A stretch of DNA of 64,000 nucleotides from Castanea sativa (taxonomy: Eukaryota; Streptophyta; Magnoliopsida; Fagales; Fagaceae), in the NCBI RefSeq assembly GCF_040712315.1, contig NC_134013.1:18387001-18451000 (forward strand). Reading direction: 5' to 3'. The notes under the pieces are model-generated. The model was given only the letters and a program-made list of their open reading frames with translations, did not search any database and had not been told where the DNA came from. The translations under genes and the position numbers were made by a program. This document shows, piece by piece, positions 1-11,315 of the stretch (position 1 is the first letter of the stretch; each line of letters opens with the position of its first letter).

Positions 1-3000
1 GGGGACCCTACTAAAGTATACTTGTTAAAATGGAAAATGTGGGGACCCACACGTTTGTCCAAATGGAATATAAGTAGAGGGACCCACACGCTTATAGAAA
101 TGGAAATGGGGATAAAATGATGATATGATTTGAGAGGCATTGAGGAGGTTACCCACACAGTGAGTGCCAAAATGCCGCGAGCAATGGGGCCTGCTGGGCG
201 GAGAGGCCATTCGGGTGGCAAGCAAAGAATTAACTAGCGCTGGTGCTGTTACTGGTGCTTGTGCTTGTGGGGTTCTTGCTGATGCACTATATGTCTTATT
301 GTTCCATCAATTTCCTTGCGACTTTCCTTGCCTCCTGCGCCAACCAAAAATTCCTTCCTTCCTATTATTGCTTAATTCACTGGGTGAACACACGTTTTGT
401 TACACACTTTGACACAACTTACATTAGTTACATATTTATTAATGTGTGATTAGATTATATCACTTACCCATAAAAGACAACTAATGTACTTGTGAAAATT
501 AATCTGTTCACCACTATATATGCATACTAGTTGTAAGAAAGTGTTTGCAAGAGTGTGTGTCTCTAGACTTTTTGTAATTGATTACATCGGTAGGTTGGAT
601 CTTTTTTCTTTTTTTTTTCTATAATCAATCTCATTGATTCTATCCTATCCTATGACACAAAACCAACCTAAACGTATGCCCTTTTTTTCACAGTGAGTAC
701 TTCTTGCCAAGCTCAGTTAAGGCTTTTTAATTATCTTTTTACTAAAAAAAATGAAAAAATTGTCGAAAAAATTAGTTATTTTTTCATTTCCCATAAATTT
801 TTTTAAAATAGTTTATTAATGTATGTCCTAAAGTATACGTTAGGACATACATTGGATCTAATTATGAGATTGGAGCTAGATTACCATCAGTGAGTGCAAT
901 ATTGATGATATCATCTGCGCGTCCTAGACAGTGAATAACAATTGCGGCTGCATATCTTTTGATGTGAATATTTTTGGACAATGACACCATCAACATTTTG
1001 CAGTAAGTGTAACTATGATTACGACAATGACTCAGTAACCTGCGAGCCCTTATGTACGTGCCCACTCAAATATTTTAGAGCAACCACAAATGATCGAGGG
1101 TACGTAACAAAAAATATATGAGGCCACGTATCTTCTCTGTTTATTTTATTTTTTAAGGAAAGAATTTGGGCTATGAGTCTATGACACCTTTGATATGTCA
1201 CATGTTTCTCCTGGGGAAACTGTAATTTGGATGGTGAATTTAGGTAGCAATGTAGGTCGTTCTGTATCACCACTACCATTAATAAACACCAGCTGATCCT
1301 AGATCACAAGAAAATCAACCAAAAAAGTCATCGTTGCATTTGGATGGCTTGCAATTGCTCTCCAATCAATTTAGTGAACCATTTTCCTATGACCGTACTG
1401 ATGTGGATCAAATAATACGAGTAAAAGCAAGACGTTGATAGAGATGGTAATAGGAAGAGTGTAAACCTAGCTCATTCGGGATCAACATGGTTACTTACCA
1501 AACCATCTCAATCTAACATTATAAATTATTATACTAAAGTATACTTTCAATCCTTTAAATTTGGGTTGTTTTTTCGTTCGGCTTTTTATGTTTTAAAATT
1601 TTCATTTTGACTTGTAATTGTTGATTTCATTTTCACATTGCTTATGTTGTCTATTTTCATTCGTAATCTAGTGACACCTAACAATTGGTGTTAACTAAAA
1701 ATAGTAGAACTAATACGAAAATAAAAACGTAAATGTCCCAAAAAAAAAAAAAACCAACACCAAATTTTTAGAGCCAAACATGTACATTAGTCAAATTATT
1801 AATTTATATTTTATAGTAAGATTTTTTTTACTTACTTGATATCATATATCTTGATGAAATTGAGTTCACAGGTCATGTGAATTAAAAGCGTGATTATAAT
1901 TCAAAATAAAAATCCTTTGTTCTACTTTGAATTTTATCAATTAATTGTAATTTGCCACATATCCTTTCTTCCTTATAAAGTAACCAAAATTTAAAATGGA
2001 AACAAATCACACATGAGATATTGTACTTATTAAAATTCAGAGTGAAATATTAAAAGTAGGGCAATAAATTCGTATTCATAATTTCATAATTTTTGTGAGA
2101 GCAAATCAAAGAAGGTAGCCAACTTCGGTGCAACTGCAACTAAAGCTTGAGATGCTCCAATTTACTCATCTTTTACATATACAAATCATTTGCCAACTTT
2201 TGGAATTAATTTTCTCTATTCATAAAAGATTATGAATAATGAAGTTCCTTTTTAGTAGAGATTGTCACAAATTTTATTAGATTTATTTCATTATTAGGTT
2301 TCCTTTGTGTGGAAGAAAAAGAATCTTCCTTGATTTGAAAAGAAAGTTCCTTATTGAAGAATATTCCTTGTCCATCAATGAATAGAATCATCTTATAAAT
2401 AGACATTATTGTAAAGGCTTTGGTGGTTTTGCCCAAAAGTCCTTCCATATATATATGAACAGAAGAGAAGATGTTTAGAATAACATAGAGTAGATTTTTT
2501 TTAAAATAGTAGTTTTATTGTTTGTCTATTTTTGTGTAAGAGAATACTTATTGGGTGTATTGGAGTTTTGGAATTGTGAATTTGTGTTTGAAGTTTATTA
2601 GTTAATTAGCCACAGACTCATGCAATACGTGGAAATATAAATATTATGTAATGAAATGTAATATATAAAAAGTTTTCTACAAAAAAAAATTCTAATCTTT
2701 TTATATCTACAAATATATCATTTTATTTTTTATTTTATGTTTGATTAATATTTTTTAAGATGAACCATATTCTTCTAAATTCTATTGTAGTGTATTATAT
2801 TTGCTTAATATACAACTAAATTTTATAAGTGTCAAATTTGTTATTCAAATTCCTCATCTCTTAAGAAATAAGGAAATTATCATAATAATCAAAACTCATA
2901 ACAAAATTACAATATTATCTTAACCAAAATCAATATGAAACTAAAGGAATAAATAATAGGTTTTATAATAATTTATTACTCAAACAATTGGTAGGCATAT

Positions 3001-3194
3001 TCAAATTCATGTTTCCAAAAAAATTAAGTGTTAACCCAAACTAAAATTCAACCAAAGTTATAAAAGGGAAAGAGAAAATTTTCTGATGGGATATTAAAAA
3101 TAAAAAAAAACACACACACACACACACACAATAAAACAAATATTAAAAAAAAACCATCGACCTTAATTAGAGTTATAAGAAAAAACAAAAATTC

Positions 3195-3263
<69 letters not shown>

Positions 3264-3444
3264 TCATAGTTTTGAGTGGGAAAAATATGAATTGAATTGG
3301 AAAACGATATCAAATTTATACAAAATTAAATGGGTAGAAGAAGAATCAAAATATAATAAAGAAGAAGGAAGTATAATGGTAAAGTAGTGGGGAGATAAAG
3401 AGGCAAAAAGGAAAGGGAAAGATTGGAAGAAGTATAACAGTTGA
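1..3444. other. Intergenic DNA, no gene seen
   Basis: This stretch is AT-rich with frequent stops in all frames, and I recognise no gene in it. It contains a perfect 14-bp-arm hairpin at 818-853, a (CA)n tract at about 3110-3130 and a long (GA)n tract at about 3198-3260. The short open frames here (60-86 codons) match no family I know and have no supporting context. Confidence 0.6.
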
Positions 3445-3451
3445 TGTGTCA

Positions 3452-3455
<4 letters not shown>

Positions 3456-3490
<35 letters not shown>

Positions 3491-3647
3491 CAAGATAGAA
3501 TTTCTACTCTAGCTTAATCTAAGTGTATATGTGTGTAGAACTCCCTCTTGGAGACTTGAACTCCGGCCCTTGCCCCTACACCCCATAAGCATTTATACTT
3601 GTGAAGTGACCACTGCATTCCGCACTAAAGGTGCACGGTGGTATTGG
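3456..3647 (-). mobile_element. tRNA-derived SINE with 11-bp target duplication
   Basis: This is a short retroposon on the minus strand. Its 3' tail is the (ATT)n run at 3456-3488 of the plus strand, and its head lies near 3647. The minus-strand head carries pol III promoter-like blocks: a box-A-like segment near the AGTGGTCAC motif and a box-B-like GTTCAAGTCTC. An 11-bp direct repeat, TGTGTCAATTA, flanks it at 3445-3455 and 3648-3658. A second copy of the family is at 11138-11305. The perfect target duplication points to a fairly recent insertion. Confidence 0.75.
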
Positions 3648-3658
3648 TGTGTCAATTA

Positions 3659-6600
3659 ATAGGGAGAAGAATAGTTTTTTTTTTTTTTGAATAGGGGGGG
3701 GGGGAGAAAAGTTTAAATAGAAAAAAGAAAATATAAAAAATATATGAATGACGTGGTTTCTGATGTGGCTCAACATAAGCATAGCAACAATAAGTGCTAC
3801 GCTTCAGTTTTTAGTAATATAAGGATTTGTATTTGTGAGGTTGGTAGTGTTATTTGTATAAGCTTGATTTAAGTGGTTTGGTTGAAATTAAGTATAATCT
3901 ACATCTTTGATAATGAACTTTGGTTAGTGTTGTTTGTTAACGTAAATTTGGAATTAGCTTAATCATGTCAAATATTGTTTACTGAAAGCTCAAATAGTGT
4001 AAAATACTATTGATTGTTTAGACCCCCAAATTGTTAAATTGTTTTTACTCAAATAGTGTAAAATACTATTGGCTAAATTGTTTTTACTCTACTTATCTAA
4101 ATGTGAAATAAGAGTAAATAAAACGCAATAAACCAGAACTACTCTAGTGCATAAACGTAAGCAATAATAAATAAATGTAAGGTACAAAGAGTATGGAAAG
4201 AGAGATGAAAACATAAGATAACACCAAGACATGTTATCGAATAGGAAACCGAAGAATTCGGTGAAAAACTTCTTCGCGACCCTCCAAATTGAAATGATCC
4301 ACTAGTAAAAAAATTAGAGTATAAGGATACCAAAAAGACTCTCCAAGCCTAATCTACCTAAAGTACTTGAGCTCCAAGCTCTAACTACCAAAGGACTTCT
4401 TGGAGTTTTTTCTTCACTAGTTTCCCAGATCCCGCAATACTGCCCGATTACATCTGCCAAGCCTCACTAGCTTATTTTGGCAAATACCCAATACTTCCTA
4501 AGCTTCGAAACACTCTCTACACTCTGAATGTGTGTGGATTGTATTTGGGTACAAATCTCCTCTCAAGATATAACAATGGAAAAGTGGAGGAGAAGAGACT
4601 ACAATGATTTCTCTCTTGAGGATGAGTAGCTCTCTGTAACAAGGTGGGTGTTGTAGAAACCTCTTTAGGGTTTTGTTCTGAATAGTCTCCTTAAAATTTT
4701 ATGGGTAATAAGGGTATATATAATATGGGTGAAGAGTATAAGAGTCACTCTTAAAATCATCAAGGCAAAGAGTTTTGCGAGTCACTCATGGGTTAGCCAA
4801 GTCATGAAGTGACTCGCAAAATACAGTCTGCCACTAGACTCTTCAGCTTCCAGCATGTGCTTCTCATGTGACCTTTCACGGGTTGTCTACTTGCGAGTCA
4901 GTCATGAGCAAGTCACGAACTTCACTGTCTTGAGCAATCTTCATCAACTTAATACTAAACCTATTACAATTAAATCCCACAAATACAAAAAAATAAATTA
5001 ATGTAATTACAACACTTTTTGTCATGGTATAAAACTAACATAAATGTTATGTGAAAAAGTATAACTTAACATTTACCTTGTGTGTTTGTTTTATATTATT
5101 GTTTGTATGAGTGTACTTTTGTTAGCCCTAATCACAACAGTTTTCTAGTTTCCTTTATACAACCAAAAGATACACCCCAAGTTCATCCAACAAAAAAAAG
5201 TAGAACCTCAAAGAAAACAAAAAGCTAAAGCCAAAACTTCTTGAGATGATACCATGCTAAATTATTTTTATTATTCATCATAAGATCATTACCGCCGAAA
5301 TGGAATCCTCTATACTAGTGGGGGCCATATAGTGATTGAACTGAAAATGATCGAAAATATCTTATCCACGGTGCGCACCCATGCAGCACACAGAGCATGG
5401 TCTAATACCTTGCAGTTGCATATGAATATGGTCCTCTTAAAAGTAATAACAAAATGAAATGAAAAAGAAAAAGAAAAAAGGCATGATGTAGTGGATTGCT
5501 GCAGATAAAGATAGTTGTTGTGGTGATTTCAAGCCAGAAAACATGAAATCAAATCACAATGCAAATGATGAAACCAAAGGAGAGTCACCCCACTTTGTTG
5601 CCACTTTACACAGTTTTTATTCTCTTTTATCCCTGCTTAATGATTATGATCACTTTTCACTATACAAAAATCTCATTGCATTGAAACAAATTAAGTGCGT
5701 TTTAACTGTGTCTATATTTTAGATACGGACACTAGCAACAAAGAAAATGCCTCTCCTAATATATTGATATAATTTCGATTGTCAATGTGGAGATATGACA
5801 TCGCAAACAAAAACATCACATTCTAGAATACATTAGTGGAGGTTTAGAATAATACCCATTTCTACAAATCTGAAAAAAGCAAGATTATGATCTTTTGTAG
5901 CTAATGTGTTTTTCTTAAACACCAATCATACCCAAAAAACAGATTGTTTTGCAAATGATATTACTCCCTCTCTTATCTCTCTAAAAGTACCCTCATTTAG
6001 TGCAAAGACAAGTCTACCCATGCCTCATTAATCGGCAAGTTTATTCATGAACAAAATCATTTATTTTTATTTAACGTTTAGCCATCGTAGTCATTTCTGA
6101 TATGAGTGAGTTATATCTTTACTAAGACACTAAATTGACTTCCTATCTAATCTAACTCAAAAGGGAATTCTTATCTTTGTTTCAAAGATAAAATATAAAT
6201 GATAATAATGTACAACACGCTTGTTTTTACGTCTATTAGAGATGGTTTGTAACTAATTTTTTTTATCACTCTAATTTTGAAACTAAAATCTACGACGCAT
6301 CACCTAGTTGCAACAATATTAGAAATGAATCAAGTTGTTTATAACTTGAGCTTGGCTTAAGAAAATGTTTGTTTATGTTCTGATTTAGCAAACAAGTTAA
6401 ACTTAAACATAATATTATATTTTTGAATAAGCTTTTAAATATAGAACTCAATTTAACTATATATAATATTATATTTGTATACGTCTAAAAATATATTAAT
6501 ATAGACTTGAGATTGTAATGTATAAGTTTGTAAATACGTTTATATTATATCAAATATTTTTTTAGTTTATTGATAATATATGAGCATTTTAATTATGGTT

Positions 6601-6712
6601 TTACTTATTTACTATACATGAGAAATGAATAAATTAATTAACCAATAAACAAACCCAAGTTTGCTTGACAAATTAAAAAAATAAACTAAGTTTAAACATC
6701 TAATCTTAACTC
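3659..6712. other. Intergenic DNA with an LTR-like repeat near 4.1-5.0 kb
   Basis: No gene is supported. Roughly 4130-5040 has the mixed composition of plant LTR or other dispersed repeat DNA, including repeated GAGTCACTC/GCGAGTCA motifs near 4743-4910, but I could not find a matching second terminus. The rest is AT-rich with no recognisable feature. Confidence 0.4.
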
Positions 6713-6737
6713 TCTTTTTTTTTTTTTTTTGAAATAA
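6713..6737 (-). mobile_element. Ultra-short retro-insertion (poly-T plus a few bases)
   Basis: A 25-bp insert, a T run followed by GAAATAA, is flanked by a perfect 16-bp direct repeat (CATCTAATCTTAACTC) at 6697-6712 and 6738-6753. This is the signature of target-primed reverse transcription that stopped almost at once after copying a poly-A tail. The source element was probably a LINE, or an RNA moved by one. Confidence 0.7.
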
Positions 6738-6753
6738 CATCTAATCTTAACTC

Positions 6754-7185
6754 AACTCATTTATAGCCTAGACAAAGACAAAGTTGGACAATTGCTTTCA
6801 AATGAATCAACTAATTACAGTCCAACAATTAGCTGTATTCTTAAAATTATAATATTGACAAAAGGTAAAATACTTAAAATGGGAAAAAAAAAAAAAAAAA
6901 GGACGTGCTTTGGTCCAAATCAAGGTCAATCAGAGGGTTACTATTAGTTGTTGCTGGGCCCACACCAGCCACTGGTCCAATAATCCTGACCCTGGCCCCA
7001 CCAACTCACCCCATAGGGACACTATCCGGATGCAGAGGATCAAGTTCAAAGGAATCCTGCCTACAACAACATAACACGCCCAATTCCGTGACCCCAATAA
7101 AAAGCAAAAGCAGAAACACCAAAAAAATATAAAATAAAAGTGTTTTATTTATTTATCTTTCTCTTCCCTCTCTTTTTTATTGAGC
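6754..7185. other. Upstream region of the GDU gene
   Basis: This AT-rich stretch precedes the GDU promoter. It ends in a C-rich segment (about 6960-7090) and a pyrimidine-rich tract (7155-7180) directly before the TATA box. I identified no individual cis-element with confidence. The open frame at 6905-7132 matches no known protein. Confidence 0.4.
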
Positions 7186-7193
7186 TATAAATA
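7186..7193 (+). promoter_or_regulatory. TATA box of the GDU gene
   Basis: TATAAATA lies 116 bp upstream of the GDU start codon, just after a CT-rich tract. With usual plant TATA-to-start spacing, transcription would begin near 7218-7225, leaving a 5' leader of about 85-90 nt. Assignment is by motif and position only. Confidence 0.65.
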
Positions 7194-7308
7194 CAACCCC
7201 TCGCCATCTCTCTTTTCTCAAACTCACATTCTTTGCTTTCTACACTTTACTAAAACCCCAAAACCAAAGAGAAACAGCTTTTATAAAAAAAGCAAAAAGA
7301 AAAAAAAA

Positions 7309-7863
7309 ATGAGAACCATTGCCAGAGTTAGCTCAACAACAACAGCAGAGACTTCAATAGTGTCACCAACACCATCTATGTCAGTGATGCAGACACAAGC
7401 ACAGCGGTCTCCGTGGCACTCTCCGGTGCCATACCTCTTCGGAGGGCTTGCAGCGATGCTGGGTCTGATAGCGTTTGCGCTTTTGATCTTGGCTTGCTCT
7501 TATTGGAAGCTTGCAGGTCAATTGGATGAGAGGGAAGGTGGACAAGAGAGAGACTTGGAGAATGGTGACGAAAAAGAGGCAGGTGATTCTGGCAGCAAGG
7601 TAGCGAAGGTGTACGAAGAGAAATTCTTGGTGATTATGGCTGGAGATGAGAAGCCAACTTTCTTGGCCACACCTATGTATTCCAAAGCCGCTTCTTTTGG
7701 TGATGGAGTTGACGTTAAGGGTGAGAAAAAAGATGAGGACAACATCAACAAGGCTGAGAATTGTGAGACAATGAAAAAGGAGATGAGTGACCATGAACAA
7801 GTTACCACTGAAGAAAGTAGAGAGTCCCCAGAGGACCCAGAAGCCCAAGATCACAACCAGTGA
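7309..7863 (+). CDS. GDU: GLUTAMINE DUMPER (GDU) family protein, single exon, 184 aa
   Basis: GDU proteins are small, plant-specific, single-pass membrane proteins. In Arabidopsis, overexpression causes amino acid export, and GDU1 works with the RING E3 ligase LOG2. The hallmarks are all visible: an N-terminal Ser/Thr-rich stretch, SPWHSPVPYLFGGLAAMLGL leading into a hydrophobic segment (about residues 41-66, ending in CSYWKL), and the family VIMAG motif at residues 108-112, followed by DEKPTFLATP. The tail is acidic and Glu/Asp/Lys-rich. Length and intronless structure fit the family. The start is the ATG at 7309; the open frame extends upstream only through a non-ATG codon in the 5' leader. 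The stop is TGA at 7861-7863. The DNA following the gene is partly duplicated at 10367-10893 and 38426-39412, but neither copy contains a GDU reading frame. Confidence 0.93.
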   Translation: MRTIARVSSTTTAETSIVSPTPSMSVMQTQAQRSPWHSPVPYLFGGLAAMLGLIAFALLILACSYWKLAGQLDEREGGQERDLENGDEKEAGDSGSKVAKVYEEKFLVIMAGDEKPTFLATPMYSKAASFGDGVDVKGEKKDEDNINKAENCETMKKEMSDHEQVTTEESRESPEDPEAQDHNQ

Positions 7864-8568
7864 GCGGCTTGGTTTCTTTAATTTTTTGCCCGCCGGAGCA
7901 AAGAGAGTTTTTTTCATTTTTCATTTCCTTGTTGAAGGTTTTGAAATTTTTCTTTTTTTTCTTTTTCTTTTTTGGTTGTATTATTCGGAGATAGTAAATT
8001 TTGCTGAGATGAAATAGGAGATGAGATGACGGAGTTTGATCTTTCCAGTTAATTACAGTCAAATTTCTGAAAGAAATGATAGCTTCTTTTTCTATACTTT
8101 CCGAATGTTTTGTGCTATATATAATTAACATAGTTTTACAGTTGGCCAGCCCGCTTTTTTGTCTGTGACACTATTGGAAAAGAGGATCCCAATTGATTTG
8201 TCTTTGGCTTTGGCTTTGGCTTTGTGTTTTGAAGCTAATTAGGTAATTCACGTTCATTGCATACGCCATTTTGTTCAAAACCAGTGAACCCAGTGAATAA
8301 CAAAACATAAAGCAAAGCAAAACAAAGCCCTTAGGAAAGGTTTATTCATTTATTATATTTAATTAGCAGTATTCTCAGTTTCACTTACATAATAAACAAC
8401 AAAAAGTATTGTTTGTGTGTGTCACATAAAACTATTTACTTCCATTCATGCCAAAGATATGTACTTACCATATAAAACCACTTCTATTGGATTTGGGGTC
8501 TCAATAAATATATTAAGAGAATAAAGCAAAGAAAATGACATTAGTACATATTCTTGTACAATAATAAG
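7864..8568 (+). other. GDU 3' region, segmental duplication copy A
   Basis: This is the 3' untranslated region and downstream flank of the GDU gene. From about 7999 to 8568 it aligns with 10367-10893, with the same order of recognisable blocks: GCTGAGATGAAATAG, GATAGCTTCTTTTTCT, ACACTATTGGAAA, AACATAAAGCAAA, CCAAAGATATGTA and GGGGTCTCAATAA. A CTTTGG microrepeat lies at about 8204-8225. Confidence 0.7.
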
Positions 8569-9885
8569 TCAAAAAATGTGTACATTTGATAACTGATGTC
8601 CCTTTGCTCAACAAGCTACCAGGAAATTTCCCAGTAACTCATAAAACTAAGTGGGAATAATAGTCACAAGGGCATTGAAGTTGGGACACGAGAAAGAACA
8701 GAGATTGAGGTTACCAACTCAGCATTTGCCAATTTTTTCTTTTTTCTTGCGATGCAAGTATTAGCTAAGAGAGAGACAGGACAGGTTTTTATTAAATGTT
8801 TGGTTGGAATTAGTTAGCTGTTCATGGAAAGCAAACGTGTACACTATGCCAGTTGGCTACTCTCATTGTGTTAGCCGCGACCAGAAGCCGCGTCCCTCTC
8901 TTTACTAAAAATAAATTACACGTGCATTTAATGAGGAGGCTTTGATATCAAATGTACACGTTGGTGTTCGGTGATGAAGTTTGAGAGATTAATAAAATTA
9001 CTACGGAGTTACGTGGCTCCACATAATCTCATGCTATGCACACCCAAAAAAATAAAAAGCGTAGATGGCACGCTATAATGTAACTTTGACACGTGATAAG
9101 TGATGATTAATTTGATTACCTACCTTTTGTTATAAGTTTTATTGTACAAATGTGTGGGTAAGTGTGTGTCTATAAAAAAAAGAGCATATTATGTCTATGC
9201 TTAATATAATATTAACGTCATGATGGCAAGGTTTTGTTATTCTGATATTTGTAGTATGAAAATGAATTTGAATTGTTTCAAATTTTGCAGTGGTGGCGGG
9301 CAGGCAACAATGACAAGGAAACATAGTGTTGTGCTTGTGCATCTGACATCCTTACAAAAAAAAGCATTTCACATGTTTCTATACGTTGGATGTTGGAGTA
9401 TTTTAATATTAAAGTGTTATTTTAATAAATTAATTAATATTAAAACATTTGACAATGCCCTTCTCATCCATTTACGGCTCCAAAATGCCCTACAAGCTTA
9501 CCGGCTTAGCGCATTATAATTTCGAAGAGCCTTATAATCAAATTGTATATAATTTGATATTTTTAACAGAAATTGTCCAAGTTGAATGAATCCCACCTCC
9601 TTCCCTTTAAAATAAAAATAAAAAATTAATCCATCCTTCCCCCTTCAAGATGAATAATAAAAAACACTTAGCCCATTATAATTTAATAGACCAAATATAT
9701 GTTACTATGTAATCAGCCATTTTTTAATCCGATATTCAAGTCTTTTTTAGCTGATTGGATCAGATGTACAAGGGGCAATATATAAAAATATATGAAATGA
9801 GTTCAAGTTATAATGGAACAAAACTTCAAACAATATAATATGGGCCTTTGGTAATGCCATTAGTGAATAACTTGAGCTGCTTGGG
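8569..9885. other. Intergenic DNA; part is shared with 38.4-39.4 kb
   Basis: No gene is supported. From about 8955 to 9780, scattered blocks match 38426-39412 in the same order. These include ATGAAGTTTGAGAGATTA, TTTGTAGTATGAAAATGAA and a block around GCCCTTCTCATCCATT with CTCCAAAATGC. This marks a diverged segmental copy. Confidence 0.55.
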
Positions 9886-10029
9886 GACTATTTGGTACTG
9901 TTGTTTAAACAGCAGTTTTAGGTGTTTAAACAACAATAACATTTTTGACACTTATTTCTATAACACTCAAACATATATTTCCACAATACTGAAAATTGAA
10001 CAATGCTTAAACACCATTACCAAACGGGC
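9886..10029. mobile_element. MITE with TTTGGTA terminal inverted repeats
   Basis: The left end (GACTATTTGGTACTGTTGTT) and the reverse complement of the right end (GCCCGTTTGGTAATGGTGTT) match over about 25 bp, giving a non-coding TIR element of about 144 bp. No clear target duplication was found, so the exact ends are approximate. Confidence 0.45.
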
Positions 10030-10042
10030 TCTTGATTTCTTA

Positions 10043-10183
10043 GGGCCTGTTTGGTAAGAGATTTCTAATAACGTTGTTTACGTGTTGTGAAAATATACGT
10101 GGATGAAAAAGTATTGTGAAAATAAGTATTGTAGTGTTTAAATAACGAAAACTGTTTTTCAAACAACTTTACCAAACAAACCC
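10043..10183. mobile_element. Tourist-like MITE with TTA target duplication
   Basis: A 141-bp non-coding element. The terminal inverted repeats are GGGCCTGTTTGGTAA and, reverse-complemented from the right end, GGGTTTGTTTGGTAA. TTA flanks both sides (10040-10042 and 10184-10186), the usual PIF/Harbinger target duplication. Its right half plus flank (about 10110-10210) is repeated in tandem at about 10211-10317. Confidence 0.65.
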
Positions 10184-10366
10184 TTAATATTTTGGCCAAT
10201 AGAACAAAGAATGAAAAAGTGTTTTGGAAATAAGTATTGTAATATTTAAATAACGAAAACTGTTATTCAAACAACGTTACCAATCAAACCCTTAATATTT
10301 TGGCTAGCAGAACAAAGATTGTTTTTTTCCTTTTTCCTTTTTTATTATTATTACTATTACTTTTAT

Positions 10367-10893
10367 TTTGCTGAAATGAAATAGACGATGACAGAATTGA
10401 TAGCTTCTTTTTCTTTACTTTTTCAGTTTTCTATGCTCTTGCCTAACCCAGAATCACAGCTTTTCTGCGAAACACTATTGGAAAGGAGAGTAGATACGCA
10501 CAATTTTCTTTTTCGTTGTGTTTCTGGAAGCTCACTAGGAATTGATATTCAGTTCAGTGCATACAGCACGTTGGGCAAAATCAAGTGAAGCTATTGGATA
10601 TCAAAAACATAAAGCAAACCGAAGCCGCTAGGAAAGGATCCCTCATTAAGTATATATTTTTTCATAGGACCTAGTTAATTATATTTAATTACAATTTACA
10701 AGGATTCTCAATTTCACTTACATAAAACAACAAAAAGTATAGTGTGTTTCATATAAAGTTATTTCACTTTTGTTCATGCCAAAGATATGTATTATCATAT
10801 AAAATCACTTCTATTCTATCGGAATTGGGGTCTCAATAATAAATATATTAAGAGAATAAAGCATAGAAAATGACATGGGACATATTCTTAAGT
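10367..10893 (+). repeat. Segmental duplication of the GDU 3' flank (copy B, without the gene)
   Basis: This segment aligns with 7999-8568, downstream of the GDU gene, in the same orientation. Shared blocks include GATAGCTTCTTTTTCT, ACACTATTGGAAA, CATAAAGCAAA, AGTTTCACTTACATAA and CCAAAGATATGTA, with many small indels. Upstream of it, where a second GDU frame would be expected, there are MITEs and no coding sequence. Either only the flank was copied or the gene copy was lost. Confidence 0.7.
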
Positions 10894-11137
10894 AGCCACA
10901 TAATGTATGTGTGGCTACATAATGTATGTGTCAAAAAAATATGTATAAGGAATAATAACTTAAATAACCATCACAATTAATTTAATAAATATGAATCAAG
11001 AGTTTGATTAAGTAAAAGATATCGAAAAGATTGAGATAATGTACATAGTAGCAATAGTGAAATTGATTTAGATCTGATTAATGAACATGTCATTGGAAGT
11101 CCCAAAGATAGGTATAATAAATACTACTTTCACTCTC
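10894..11137. other. Short intergenic stretch
   Basis: AT-rich DNA with a short tandem duplication (GTGGCTACATAATGTATGTG at about 10911-10931) and no recognisable gene. Confidence 0.4.
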
Positions 11138-11305
11138 TCTTTTTATTTATTTATACAAGATAAAATTTCTACTCTATCCTAATTTAAGTGTATATGTGTG
11201 TAAAGTTCCATTTTAGAGACTAAAACCTCGGCCCTTACCCCTCACACTCCATAAGCATTTATACTTGTGGAGTGACCACCGCACCAATGGTATGCAGTGG
11301 TCACT
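11138..11305 (-). mobile_element. tRNA-derived SINE, second copy, with 10-bp target duplication
   Basis: This minus-strand SINE belongs to the same family as 3456-3647. It shares the ATACTTGTGGAGTGACCACCGC head and the CAAGATAAAATTTCTACTCT 3' body. The box-A-like (TGCGGTGGTCAC) and box-B-like regions are in the same positions. TTTCACTCTC flanks it at 11128-11137 and 11306-11315. The two copies differ by many substitutions, so they come from different source elements or are not very young. Confidence 0.72.
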
Positions 11306-11315
11306 TTTCACTCTC

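Noticed and set aside
3198..3260. Regular repeats considered as a CRISPR array
   Set aside because: This is a plain (GA)n microsatellite without spacers, and the window is plant nuclear DNA. No repeat-spacer array is present anywhere.
7381..7917. Long minus-strand frames opposite the GDU gene
   Set aside because: They are shadows of the sense codons: no family resemblance, non-ATG starts and no promoter context.
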